A DNA stretch of 64,000 bases. It comes from Tetradesmus obliquus (Eukaryota; Chlorophyta; Chlorophyceae; Sphaeropleales; Scenedesmaceae). How positions within the stretch are numbered: position 1 is the first letter of the stretch; every line of letters begins with the position of its first letter. The stretch is taken from positions 3,258,501-3,322,500 of the forward strand of contig CP126192.1 of assembly GCA_030272155.1 (NCBI GenBank), in the 5' to 3' direction. A program made the translations under genes and the position numbers. The notes under the pieces are model-generated. The model saw only the letters and a list, made by a program, of their open reading frames with translations, was not told the origin of the DNA and did not search any database. This document shows, piece by piece, positions 34,001 to 46,017 of this stretch.

Positions 34001-37000
34001 GAGTCCATCACGCTGGCCTCCGTGTCATACCAGGCCTTCTTCAGGTGGGCGGCGGTTGGGTGGGGGGAGGGGGGAGGCAAGCATGTCATGCCATGCTTCT
34101 TTAAGCGCGGCTGGTGTACCGCTGGCAGATGCAATGTCATATAGTAGTACATGCTGCTGCCGGCACTGCAGGCAGTTGTTGGTGTCGAGCTTGCAGGAAC
34201 AGCTCAAGGCAACGCTATGCTTGTGGGCACTAGTTCAGGGTCGTGTTTGTCGCCTCCAGTGCTGCAGCACACCCCATCTGATCTCTAAGTGTGTGTGTTG
34301 TGTCTGTCTGCTGTCTGCCTGCAGGAACTTCCCCAAGCTGGCGGCATGACCGGCACAGCCGGGTTGATGGCCCGACCTAACCTTGCCGTTGCTGTTGCTG
34401 ACTCTGCCTGCAGGAACTTCCCCAAGCTGGCGGGCATGACCGGCACAGCGGCCACTGAGGTCAGTGAGTTTGACGGCATCTACAAGCTGCCCGTGGCAGT
34501 GGTGCCCACCAACAGGGCCATCAGCCGCGTGGACAACCCAGACGTGGTCTTCAGGTGGGGGGCGCGGGGGGGGGGGGGGGGGGGGGGCGGAGTCTATGTG
34601 CTCGATCACTGTGACAATTACTGGGCTGCCTGCTGTTACTATGTAGTGTGATGGCTGTGTTGTAAGTGTGCAGCTCAGTGTTGTGACTGTGAAGCCAGCT
34701 GTGACTTGAGGTTGCACTGTGCCTCTTTAAAATGTGACACTCGCCAGCAGCAGCCGGCAATATCTCATTACGCCTAGCTACAGCCTGACCCTTGCCGCCC
34801 CGCCGCCTCATGAATGCATCCTGCGTTGCCCCCTCAGGCTGGAGCAGTACAAGCGGTGCGCGGTGGTTACGCTTCACATGATCTCCTTGCTGCTGCATTG
34901 AAATCAGTCATTTGACCGAACCCCTTGTCCTGGCCGCGTTTGTGCATGGCCTCACTGCCGCCTTGCTGCCCCCCTCAGGCTGGAGCAGTACAAGTGGCGT
35001 GCGGTGGTCACTGAGATCCAGCGCATCCACCGCGAGGGCCGCCCCGTGCTGGTGGGCACCACCAGCGTGGAGAAGTCAGAGCTGCTCAGCGAGATGCTGG
35101 GCCAGGCGGGCATCAAGCACCAGGTGGGGGGCACTGTTATGTCATGTTGTGTTATATTGTAGTATGTTGTGTTATGCTGTTTGATGCACCCGGAGTGAGG
35201 TGCTGGGCCAGGCAGGCATCAAGCATTAGATGCGGCAGCAGTGATGCCTGCGAGGCACCCAGGGCTTGCTGGGCCTAAAGTATGTCTGTACGTTGTGGCT
35301 GCTGTGTTGCTTTGGGGATGTTCTACGGCACGCGGCAGTGTTCCATTGTGGAGATGTGTGTGCCAAGTAGCTCCTGCAAGCTAGGGGAGCACAGAGTGAA
35401 TTGATCATGGAGTGATGCACGATCGGAAGGAGCAGGCTCACGAACCCTTGTGTCCCATAGCACGTAACACTGCTGCTGCTGCTGCCACAAACCGTGCTGT
35501 AGGTGCTGAACGCCAAGCCAGAGAATGTGGAACGCGAGAGTGAGATTGTGGCGCAGTCCGGCCGCCGCGGCGCGGTCACCATCTCCACCAACATGGCTGG
35601 CCGTGGTACCGACATCCTGCTGGGCGGCAACCCCGACTACATGGCACGGCTCAAGCTGCGCGAGCTGCTCATGCCAGAGGTGGTGTCACAGGTGCGGCTG
35701 AAGCTGCTGCTGCTGCTGCTGCGGCGGCGGCTCGCAGGGGGAAAGTGGGGACATAACATCACCTGCTGCTGCTGCTGCAGTGCACACATGCACCTGGTTA
35801 CTAGGGTGGTTTGTTAGCGCCATACTAGTTTGCTGCAGCTTCGGGTCAACATCAGTCCGGGCTGCTAGCTGCATGTAGTCCTGGTTAGCAAGCTGGCCAT
35901 TGTGTCGGTGCACTCTTGTGCCTAATCCTCCTTGCTGCGGTTGCTGCTGCGTGCAGGCTGATGCTGCCGATGCGTACGCCAAGAGCCGCACGGGGCGCAG
36001 CCAGGTGGCCAGCTTTGCCGCCGACCCTGCCATCTTCCCCTGCCAGCTCAGCGCGGCCACGCTGGCTGCAGGCAAGGCCGCCAGCAAGGCTGCTGCTGCC
36101 GCGTGGGGTGAGCGCAGCCTGCCGCTGCTGGAGGCGGAGGACAGGCTGAGCGTGGCGTGTGAGAAGGGCTCCACGGATGATGAGGTGCTGCTCAAGCTGC
36201 GCGCGGTGTACCAGGTGAGGCGCTGGACGAAAGATGGAAATGTGGATGAGGCGGAGAGTGGTGGTTGGGGTTGACAGCTGTGGGCTGATTGGTGAGCTGT
36301 GGGGGTTGTGCGGTCAGCGCTCCAGCCTTGTTCTGCACGGTATCGTTGTACCAGCTGCCTCCGCATGCTTGCGGTGTATAGGTGTTGCTGCTGATGTCTT
36401 TCGCCCTGCCCTTGACTGTATGGCTTGGCTCACCTGCCCTCCCCACCCCTCCAAACTCACATGTGCCCCCAGGCGATGCTGCTGGAGTTCAAGGCTGTGT
36501 GCGACCAGCAACGCCTGCTTGTGACTTCACTGATGCTTCTCCTGCGCCTTTGTCTGACTGCACTGCGTGTCATCGCTGCTGTGCCTGCTTGCCCTCCCCC
36601 TCCCCAGGCCATGCTGCTGGAGTTCAAGGCCGTGACCGACCAGGAGAAGGCTGACGTGGTGGCCCTGGGCGGGCTGCACGTGGTGGGCACGGAGCGCCAC
36701 GAGAGCCGCCGCATCGACAACCAGCTGCGCGGGCGCAGCGGGCGTCAGGGCGACCCCGGCAGCACGCGCTTCTTCCTGAGCCTGGAGGACTCGCTGTTCA
36801 GGTGGGGCGTGTTGACTGAGGGCAACTGGTTGCCTGCAAGCATCGTCGGGGGTTTGGGCATGCAGATGTTTTTGCTAGGGAGGACCCGTTGTTCAGGTGT
36901 CGTGGTGGGTGGGGGTGCTGGGGGGGGGGGGTGCTTGGTGCATCACAGGTGTGCTGCGAGGGTTGAGACAGTACTACACTGTTGCTGCTGGTGTAGCACA

Positions 37001-39023
37001 ATCTGCTGTGGGTCAGCAGGCCCTACTGCCAGTGGTTCTAACGACACAGAGTCAATGGTGGGCAATACGCACAATGGCCGGCTCTGCGACATTGACGCAA
37101 CTCACTGAAAAGATGCGTCCGGGCGCTGATGCGCGTGCCTGCCGCGCGCCTGCGCAGGGTGTTTGGCGGCGACCGCATCAAGAACCTGATGGTGGCGTTC
37201 CGCGTGGAGGACCTGCCCATGGAGAGCCAGATGCTGTCCGACGCGCTGGACACAGCGCAGAAGCGCGTGGAGTCCTACTTCTACGACATCCGCAAGTGAG
37301 TTCAGGCAGACGACAGTGCTTGCAAGCACACCGCGTACCACATGTGACGCTGCTGCTGGTGTTGCTGCTACTGTTTGGGTGTGGTTATACCAATCATGCC
37401 ACACCGCTCTCAGAAGGCGCGCTCAGGAGCTTCCCAGATGGTGCCAACTTTCTCGAACTTAACAACTGTGACCGCTGCATGCGCTGTTCCCCGTACCCGC
37501 CTTGCAGGAACCTGTTTGACTACGACCAGGTGGTCAACACGCAGCGCGACCGCGTGTACGCTGAGCGCCGCCGCGCGCTGCTGAGCGACAGCCTGCGCCC
37601 CGCCATGATCGAGTACGCGGAGCGCACCTGCGACGACATCCTGGAGGTGAGGCAGCGCGGCTGCTGTTGATGCATGTGATGGCGCATGTATGAGTTTGTG
37701 TGCTTGTGCGCCTGTTGTTCGTGTGCACCGGCAATGACATGGGGCGTTGCCGCTGGCGGCAGCTGGCTGGCTATGTTGGGCACGGCCAGGCTGTGTAGCA
37801 GTAGCATGTCTTTGAGCATGTCAATGGTGTTTAGTGGTGGAACAATGGCTGCCAGCTGGCAGGCATGGGGCTACACATCCCTTTGTTGTGTGCTCTTGGC
37901 TTGATCACCCTGCTGCTGCTGCTGCTGCTGCTGTTGCCTTCGCAGGCCAATGTTGACAAGACAGCAGACCCAGCTGAGTGGCGGCTGGATGCCCTGGCAG
38001 CCAAGGTGGTGCAGTACTGCCCGCTGCTGCAGGGACTCACAGGTGGGTACGGGTGGTTGTGTCAGATAATGAGACACAGCCGCTTCAGCAGCAGCTCGCG
38101 CATGCTGTTGTGCCCTGCAGCAGTGCCTCAGCATGCGGCCTGCTGTGGTCCTCTCCTTTGCACAGTTGAGGGTTTTCAGGCAGAGGCAAGAGCAGCTACT
38201 CATGCACGGCGGTATCCTTGCACACCACCCTGTGCCTCATGCTCAACACCATGTATCAGCGACTCCAGGCCCCTCATTCCCCGCGCTGAGCACCAGCTGA
38301 CCCTGCTCTTTTCTGTGTGCATCCTGTGTTGTTTGCACCCATGAACAGGCCAGGAGCTGCTGCAGCAGTCTGGCGGCAGCTTTGAGGGCCTGCGCAGCTA
38401 CCTGCGCCAGCTGGCTGTGGCTGCGTATGAGCAGAAGGCGGCTGCTGTTGATGACATTGAGCCTGGGCTGATGCAGGAGGCGCAAAAGTTCTTCGTGCTC
38501 ACGCAGACAGACAACCTGTGGAAGGAGCACCTGCAGGTGGGGCTGTAGTGCAGCTGGTGACGATGGAGATAATGCATGTGGCACAGGGGGCTGGCTGCAC
38601 TTGGCTGGCTGGGGAGGCTGCATGCAGCCCAGGTGTGCTTCAGTTGTGCGCAGCTCACAAACTTGGCATGTGGTCAGCCGTCGATGTACTCACAGCTGAC
38701 GTGCGGCCTCCACCCACATAACGTGTGTTGTGCTTTGTGTCCGGGCGCGTTTCCTGCAGGCGATCAAGTTCCTGCAGCAGGCGGTGGGCCTGCGCGGCTA
38801 CGCCTCCAAGGACCCGCTGACAGAGTTCAAGCTGGAGGGGTACAATTTGTTCCTGGAGACCATGGCGCAGATCCGGCGCAACGTAATATACAACGTGTAC
38901 GTGTTCCAGCCGCAGCGCATCCGGCCGGACGCGGCAGCGGGGCAGCAGCAGCAGGAGGCAGAGCAGGCGGCAGCCAGCGGCAACGGCAAGCAGTCGCGGC
39001 GAAAGGCCAAGGCGTCTGCTTGA
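29970..39023 (+). CDS. SECA1: Plastid protein-translocase ATPase SecA (SecA1 type), 17 exons
   Basis: Exons 29970-30389, 31032-31137, 31487-31632, 32219-32338, 32755-33012, 33487-33597, 33896-34044, 34414-34554, 34979-35123, 35503-35691, 35957-36214, 36608-36801, 37158-37295, 37508-37646, 37946-38042, 38349-38536 and 38760-39023 sum to 3063 bp in frame, about 1020 residues. SecA drives proteins through SecYE; here it should act at the thylakoid. The first ~70 residues ([17 protein letters not shown] onward) are Ser/Arg/Ala-rich with few acids, as in a transit peptide, and precede [18 protein letters not shown]. Conserved motifs follow: MRTGEGKT (Walker A, split by intron 2), VNDYLARRD, the DEVD box, [43 protein letters not shown] and [15 protein letters not shown]. 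The end ([14 protein letters not shown]) is plant SecA1-like, followed by a Gln/Ala-rich tail without the bacterial zinc motif. Many introns carry echoes of exon edges. Confidence 0.96.
31600..32009 (+). repeat. 90-bp tandem repeat made from the 3' edge of SecA exon 3
   Basis: The last 33 bp of exon 3 (31600-31632, encoding [11 protein letters not shown]) with its donor recur at 31690-31722, 31781-31813 and 31872-31904, and in degenerate form ending at 32007. Spacing is 90-91 bp. Every copy ends GCATGCAG followed by GTG, so each retains a donor-like site. A stop codon lies soon after the first donor, so use of the later donors would break the frame. Confidence 0.92.
32581..32705 (+). repeat. 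25-bp array, 5 copies, in SecA intron 4
   Basis: Five tandem copies of CCGCACAGCATCACC followed by CCACTCACCA. The third copy has one substitution (CCACACAGC). The array ends 49 bp before the exon 5 acceptor at 32754 and is pyrimidine-rich with A interruptions. Confidence 0.95.
33100..33290 (+). repeat. Two echoes of the 3' edge of SecA exon 5
   Basis: The end of exon 5 (ACGAGGCAGTGGAGGACGTG then CTGCAG, up to 33012) recurs at 33100-33126 almost intact and at 33264-33290 in degraded form. Both copies keep CTGCAG followed by GTGGGG, a donor-like sequence. The copies are 114 and about 164 bp apart. Confidence 0.88.
33847..33868 (+). repeat. C22 homopolymer in SecA intron 6
   Basis: Twenty-two consecutive C residues 27 bp upstream of the exon 7 acceptor, within a longer pyrimidine-rich stretch. 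It can serve as polypyrimidine tract. A complementary G22 tract lies in intron 8. Confidence 0.95.
34315..34360 (+). repeat. Echo of the 5' edge of SecA exon 8, one base deleted
   Basis: The acceptor and first ~35 bp of exon 8 (CTGCAG then GAACTTCCCCAAGCTGGCGG) appear 89 bp upstream of the real exon (34414). The upstream copy lacks one G of the GGCGGGC run, which would shift the frame. The downstream copy continues the conserved [12 protein letters not shown], so it is taken as the real exon. Confidence 0.88.
34566..34587 (+). repeat. G22 homopolymer in SecA intron 8
   Basis: Twenty-two consecutive G residues starting 11 bp after the exon 8 donor. It is the exact complement in length of the C22 tract in intron 6 and could form G-quadruplex or pair with that tract in the transcript. 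Confidence 0.95.
34830..34872 (+). repeat. Echo of the 5' edge of SecA exon 9
   Basis: CCCCCTCAG then GCTGGAGCAGTACAAG, the acceptor and start of exon 9 (34979), also occurs 141 bp upstream with exon-like start at 34838. The copy diverges after CGGTGGT and then reads into stops, so it is not the functional exon. Confidence 0.85.
35195..35229 (+). repeat. Echo of the 3' edge of SecA exon 9
   Basis: The end of exon 9 (GATGCTGGGCCAGGCGGGCA up to 35123) is repeated about 106 bp downstream. Here the donor has decayed: CACCAG-GTG has become CATTAG-ATG. Confidence 0.85.
36466..36508 (+). repeat. Echo of the 5' edge of SecA exon 12
   Basis: CCCCCAG then GCGATGCTGCTGGAGTTC at 36473 copies the acceptor and start of exon 12 at 36608, 135 bp further on. 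The copy keeps GACCAG but then diverges; the real exon continues into [12 protein letters not shown]. Confidence 0.88.
36878..36900 (+). repeat. Echo of the 3' edge of SecA exon 12
   Basis: GGAGGACCCGTTGTTCAG followed by GTGT repeats the end of exon 12 (GGAGGACTCGCTGTTCAG, up to 36801) 95 bp downstream and keeps a donor-like site. Confidence 0.75.
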
Positions 39024-41942
39024 GTGTGGCGGTTGTGTGGGCTGGGCAGTTGGGTAGTTGTGTGTGGGGATTGCTGAGTTGGGGTGCGCCACGAATCATA
39101 GCTGGTGCAGGGCAATGCACATGGCCATGGGCAGCTGGCAGGCAGTTTGCCAGGTTCATGAAGCTGGAGTCAGCTGAGCTGAGGAAGCAGGTCAACGCCT
39201 GATGGGCACTATGGCGTTTGAATGAATTTTATGCTTCTTGGTTGGCTCATCTGTTGGCTAGTGGGCTCTTCAAGTGTCTGAGAGCGTTTCGCGGCAGTGC
39301 AGAGGGGCAGGCGATCCAACAGTGCAGGATCACGTGCTTCTAGTGTTCTCGAAATCATCAAATTTGTTTGATACTGTTGAACAGTTCCCCTTGTAGGCGG
39401 GCTGTGGTTGGCATTGTAGTCATTTCCGTGCCAGGTCACTGATGGACCCTGATGGGACCACCTTCTTAGCAGAGGGAGAGCTGTGGCTGAGGACATTCAG
39501 CCGCACTGCCAGGACAATATGAACTCCAACAGAATACCCTTACTTACCTGCATACTACAGCCGTTGGCTCTAGACGAAAGTTGGCCCAAAAGAAGCTCGA
39601 ATTTCTGAACGCCAACATCATGCCTGCAGCAGCTCACCAGAATATGGTCCAGAGCATCGTGAGCAGCATCCTGCCCCACGATGCGGGACAGCGCGGGCAG
39701 GCTGGCGCTGTGCCCTCAGCTGCATCCCTGTCAGCGACCTCGTCCTCCCACCCTTCAGGGGCGCCTGCAAGCTACGACAAGGCCTACGCACCATTTGACA
39801 GGAATGGAGCCGCGGTAGTGAGCTTCTGGCACATGGTGGACCTGTCGCAGTTCTAGGCTCAACAACATCCGCGGGGATGCAGCGCCCAGCTTCACGTCGC
39901 GCAGGCGCATGTTGCTGCGGTTGTTCAGCCATGGAGGTGCTGTGCAGGAGCTCTGGCAGGTGATTCAGAGGGGATGACATAGGTGATGTGCACAGTCAGC
40001 AGCCCAGCATGCTGACCTTGCAGCCGGTGTGGCTGCTGCCACCAGTCATTTATGCTTCGTGGTGGCCCATACATTCCGTCACAGGGGTTGCAGGCTGGAG
40101 CTGTGTGCACAGCGCCTGGAGGTGCAGCAGGCACGCGGGCAGTGGTGTCCGTGAAGTGGCCGGCTGCTTGCAGCAGCAGCTGCCTGTGTGTCCATGTGTG
40201 AAACCTATGGTGTTTCGTGTATGTGTATGTGCATCAGCTGGCAGTGTTGCACTTTGTGTTGTAATGCCCCAACCCTCTGTTGTGGGCTCTCGCCACATGT
40301 CCGCAGCAGCGTGTGGCAGCCTGTGAATTGTCCACTGCTGTGCAAGTTTACCAACCGCACCTGTCAGGGCCATGAGTGCATACATGTGGCTCTTTGTGCG
40401 CAGCCATCTGCCGACCACTGCTGTGCGCAAGCGCTGAGCAGCGTGGTAGGCGAGGCTGTGAATGCTGCAGCAGGGGCAACCTGTTCGCTGTGGCCTGGCT
40501 TATTGTCAGCTTGTCGACTCCACTCAGGTGCTTGCTGGGGCGGTCTGCAGACGGGGTTGTTGGATGCAGCATTTGTCATCTACGGCCGCTGTGTTGTATG
40601 CTTAATGATGTATTTCAGCCTTTCTAATGAAACAAATCAGCAGCTTTGTCTGGCACATGATCACACAGATGCATCATGGCAGGGTGGGCTGTGGAGGTGA
40701 GGCCGGCTGCGGCTCCATACTTACTACGAGAGGTGCAGCGCTGACGGCTTACCCTCAGTGTACACAATACCAGATTGTCTGATATCGTCACCACATCTTT
40801 GGTGTCTAAACTTGCAAATGATCGCGTGTGTCTTGCGCGGCCTGGGATTGCGCTTTTTAGCTGCTATTGCAATGCAGCAACAAGCAATGCTGCATTGGAG
40901 TGCGGAGGTTTAGCAACAATTGGTGCTGTGCCTGGCATTGCGTGCAAATCATGGTGAGTCAGCAGCGGCAGCAAGCTGCTCTGAGGGTGCCAGCTTTGAC
41001 GTGTGCTGTCCTGTCCACCAGCAGCACCAGCTGAGGGGCAGAGCAGTCATTGGCCTGCTGTCCTGCAACATGCACGTGCTCATGTTGATGTGTTGCGGCG
41101 CTGCCTGCCCTCACATCGGTCCAGAGTGTCTGCTATAGAAACAGCGTGGTTGCCGACAGTGTCTGGGCTGTGGCCGGCACAGCTGAAGGTGTTGTTCGCG
41201 GACACCGCCAAACTGATGGCTTACATGTACATCTCATTACATGTTGGGTTGCGCAGGAGCCTTTGTCAGCACCATGTAACTGATTACATCTTCATTGCAA
41301 TGTCGAGCCTTGCCAAATCTGCAGTGGAGATACCAGTAGATGCCCGCTGGTCTGCTGTTAGCGGAGTATGCCTCATCACCGAGCGCAGCCGATCAGCTCA
41401 TAAGCGCAGCATGCAGTTGGCGGCTTGTGCTGCTGCCGGCAGCAAGCAAACTGTCTCAGCAGTGCTGGTAGAGATGTCTAGCAAGCCGTAAGCCAGCTCG
41501 GTGCAGCTGCACCGCCTGCAACGCCTGCAGGCGTTAGACTGCCTTGCAAGCCCGGCGCAAGCAAAGATGCGCACTGAAACAAAGGCTGGCAAGGCAAGCA
41601 CATGCAAACTGGGCGCAACTAACCCTGAGGACAACATAGTTGCAGCCATCAAACAGGGCGTAAGAGCATGAGAGCCCCTCTGCGCATGCACACTCAGTGT
41701 GGCAGGCTGCTGCTGCACAGAGTCGACTCTGAGTGAGTCATACTTGGCAAACATACCAATAACATCCAAGCTGTTGTAGGATTCCGTTCCCCCTGGTAAC
41801 ACAAAAAAGCTGTTGTATATTTGACAGCTAGCCAGCAGCATGTAACAATTGCCAATGGTTGTCAGCTGGCTAAAATGCCGCTTCCGTAATGGCTGTTACT
41901 TTTGTAATGCCAGTGGTCACAGTATAGTAGCGGCCTGCTGCG
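39024..41942. other. Long intergenic region between convergent genes
   Basis: About 2.9 kb between the SecA stop and the methyltransferase stop. Two plus-strand open frames (39581-39856 and 41003-41491) were examined; neither has a recognisable motif, signal peptide or conserved splice partner, so none is called. I see no terminal repeats or transposase. Confidence 0.5.
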
Positions 41943-43743
<1,801 letters not shown>

Positions 43744-43758
43744 TGCAGCATCTGCTTA

Positions 43759-43760
<2 letters not shown>

Positions 43761-43828
<68 letters not shown>
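43761..43828. repeat. (GCA)22 microsatellite
   Basis: Uninterrupted run of about 22 GCA/CAG units just upstream of the methyltransferase gene. It opens poly-Gln, poly-Ala and poly-Ser frames on either strand, none of which is supported as coding. The rest of 43744-44567 holds no recognisable gene. Confidence 0.95.
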
Positions 43829-44567
43829 TGTGGCAGCAGCAGAGGTGCTCATGCCAGAGGCAGGAGTGGCAGCAGCGGCAGCCGGGGCAGCAGATGCTGC
43901 AAAGCTACAGTCTTTGCCATGTCACATGCTGTTCCCTCAAACCGAAACAGGTTCTTATGCTGGCGCGAGATGCGGTCCTTTCAGGCCGTACAGCAGGACT
44001 GCCACTCACTTTTACATGCGCTACTTTGCCCGAGAGGCCGACGCCGCCGTATATTCTGTGTAAAGCCATCATATTACTGCAAATTGAAGTCAGTTCCTGG
44101 CTTCTCCGCGTTCAAATGCTGGCCTTACGAAGTTCAGCTGCAAAAGCACCCGCAGCCTGGCAGTAGCAAGATCAACCCAGACAACATCAACTGGTTGCCT
44201 TCTACTACAAACGAGGATAAGGAGGTGTTTTCTGCGATGTGTGACTGATGAGCTGCCTCTTGTATGCTGGGTGCCCTCAGGGCTCAGGCCTCAAGGTGAC
44301 AGTAACCAGCAACTAGCAAGGGTATTTGCGGTCAATGACACTATACGCGACAAAAAAGCAGCTTTGGACACGAGCAATGTGTTATTGATGCCACGGCAGG
44401 ACCCCAGGACCCCAGTAAGACCTTCTAGTATATGTTACCAACTGTAGCTTGCAAAGCAGCGCTGCCCCGCCCAGCTGGCAGCTGCAGCTGCAGCTGCCGC
44501 ACGGCTCGCCAGCCCCAACGCCTACGCATCATCTGCTCGCAAGCCACAGCACCCGCGCAGCAGCTGC

Positions 44568-46017
44568 TTAGCGCTTGCCGCGGCCGACTGCCTTGGGTGC
44601 TGGTGCGGACTTGGCAGCTGCGGCCTTGGACTGCTTTGCCTTGTCGGCCTTGGCCTTCTTGGCACGCTCCTTGATCTCACGGATGGCGGCCTCGCGGCTG
44701 GCCTGGCGCACCTGTCAGTTTGAAAAGTAACACAAAAGTGACAGCATGTGACACAGTAACAGACCAGTTAGTTGCAGCTGAGGCTTTGCAGCAGGCTGGC
44801 TGACTGCTTAAATGATGCAGCGCAAGATGTGCAGGGGGGCAGCGTCTATGTCGCAAGGCAAAAGCAAACAGCAGTTGTGGCAGGCACACCATGTGCAGCT
44901 GCAGTCAGTAGCAGACAACGTTGTACGCCATACTTTGCTAGTCATCAGGCTATGGGCCACATATGCTGTAGCCACACGCTGCACAACTGCATGCCACCCG
45001 GCAACAGCCCGCCGCCGATAACAGCGCCCCGCCACCCTGCCCTGCTGCTGCCTGGTCTGTCCAGGGGCTTCTGCTGCGCAACTGCATGCCAGCCGCCCCC
45101 CCGCATCCCACGCAACAACAACAAATCGCTGCCAAGCAGTGCCCCCGCCCCCAGCCTGCCCGGCCCTGCCTCACCTCGGGCTTCTCGGTCCTCTTCTTGT
45201 TGATCACCTCCAGGCTCACGCCCACGATGGCACGCGCGGTGGCCTTGCTGGCGGTGCGGCGCTTCTTGCGCGCCACCTCCGTCACCTGGTCCTTCTTGTG
45301 CGCCTTCCTGCTCAGGGGCACAGCAGCAGCAGCATGGGCAGCAGCAGAGCCGGATGCACTTGGCGTTCGGAGCAAGCAGCAGATGTATACACACAGCGCA
45401 ACAGAAGAAGGCATGATACAGGCGTGCCGACAGACAGCACCCAGCAACGCCAGCCACCGGCACACACAATGCCAAGAAAGCATAGCCAACGGGCCTGTAC
45501 ACCTGCTTGTACGGCTGCTGCAGTCCTGTAAGCACCCCGTCTCAGCCACAGCCTGCTCAGCAGTGCCCATTCCAAGTGGCACACATCTGCACTGCCCCTG
45601 CTACCTCCCCCTGCCACTGCTGCGCCACGCACTGCTCAGCGCCATTGCAGCACCCACTCCAAATGCTTATGTACTGCTGCTGCCGGCCTGCATGAAGTCC
45701 AGTTGCTGCTGCCAATAAACATACAACCAAGACATGCTTCTGTCCTCTCTGTTGCTGCTGCTCGCGCTGCCCCTGCCTTGTGCCTGTGCTGCCAGCGCGC
45801 CCTGCACTCCTCCGCCCCCCTGCACCCGCAGGCGCCCCACCCACCTGTAGGTGGTGGTCCATGCCAGCTTTGCTGGGCGCAGCCTGTTGTGGTACAGGCT
45901 CTTGCACTTCTTGCTCAGGAACAGGTACTGCTGGTTGTCGGTGCGGATGAACAGCATGCCGCGGCCTGGCCAGATGCGCAGGCCGCTGAAGCGGCACAGT
46001 GTGGTCTTGAGCACCAT
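44568..46017 (-). CDS. RPL24: 60S ribosomal protein eL24, 3 exons
   Basis: Exons 46017-45845, 45307-45175 and 44711-44568 sum to 450 bp, 149 residues, a normal size for eL24. The protein begins [20 protein letters not shown], the family N terminus, with [17 protein letters not shown] and [14 protein letters not shown] spanning the first junction. The C-terminal half is the usual basic Ala/Lys tail ([19 protein letters not shown]). eL24 is a component of the large cytosolic ribosomal subunit and bridges to the small subunit. Compared with many eukaryotes, the cysteines of the N-terminal zinc-ribbon-like region are partly lost: CRFSG is kept and KKCK is kept, but the other pair is not obvious. 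It is divergent from EFL, another translation gene. Confidence 0.96.

Noticed and set aside
34325..34360. Upstream copy of SecA exon 8 as the true exon
   Set aside because: It has a one-base deletion and does not continue into conserved SecA sequence.
36473..36508. Upstream copy of SecA exon 12 as an alternative exon
   Set aside because: Homology to SecA stops after about 35 bp, whereas the downstream copy continues through GRSGRQGD.
39581..39856. 91-codon plus-strand frame after SecA
   Set aside because: No recognisable domain and no evidence of splicing; could be 3' flank.
41003..41491. 162-codon plus-strand frame in the SecA-methyltransferase spacer
   Set aside because: No motif or supported partner exon; I could not tell it from chance.
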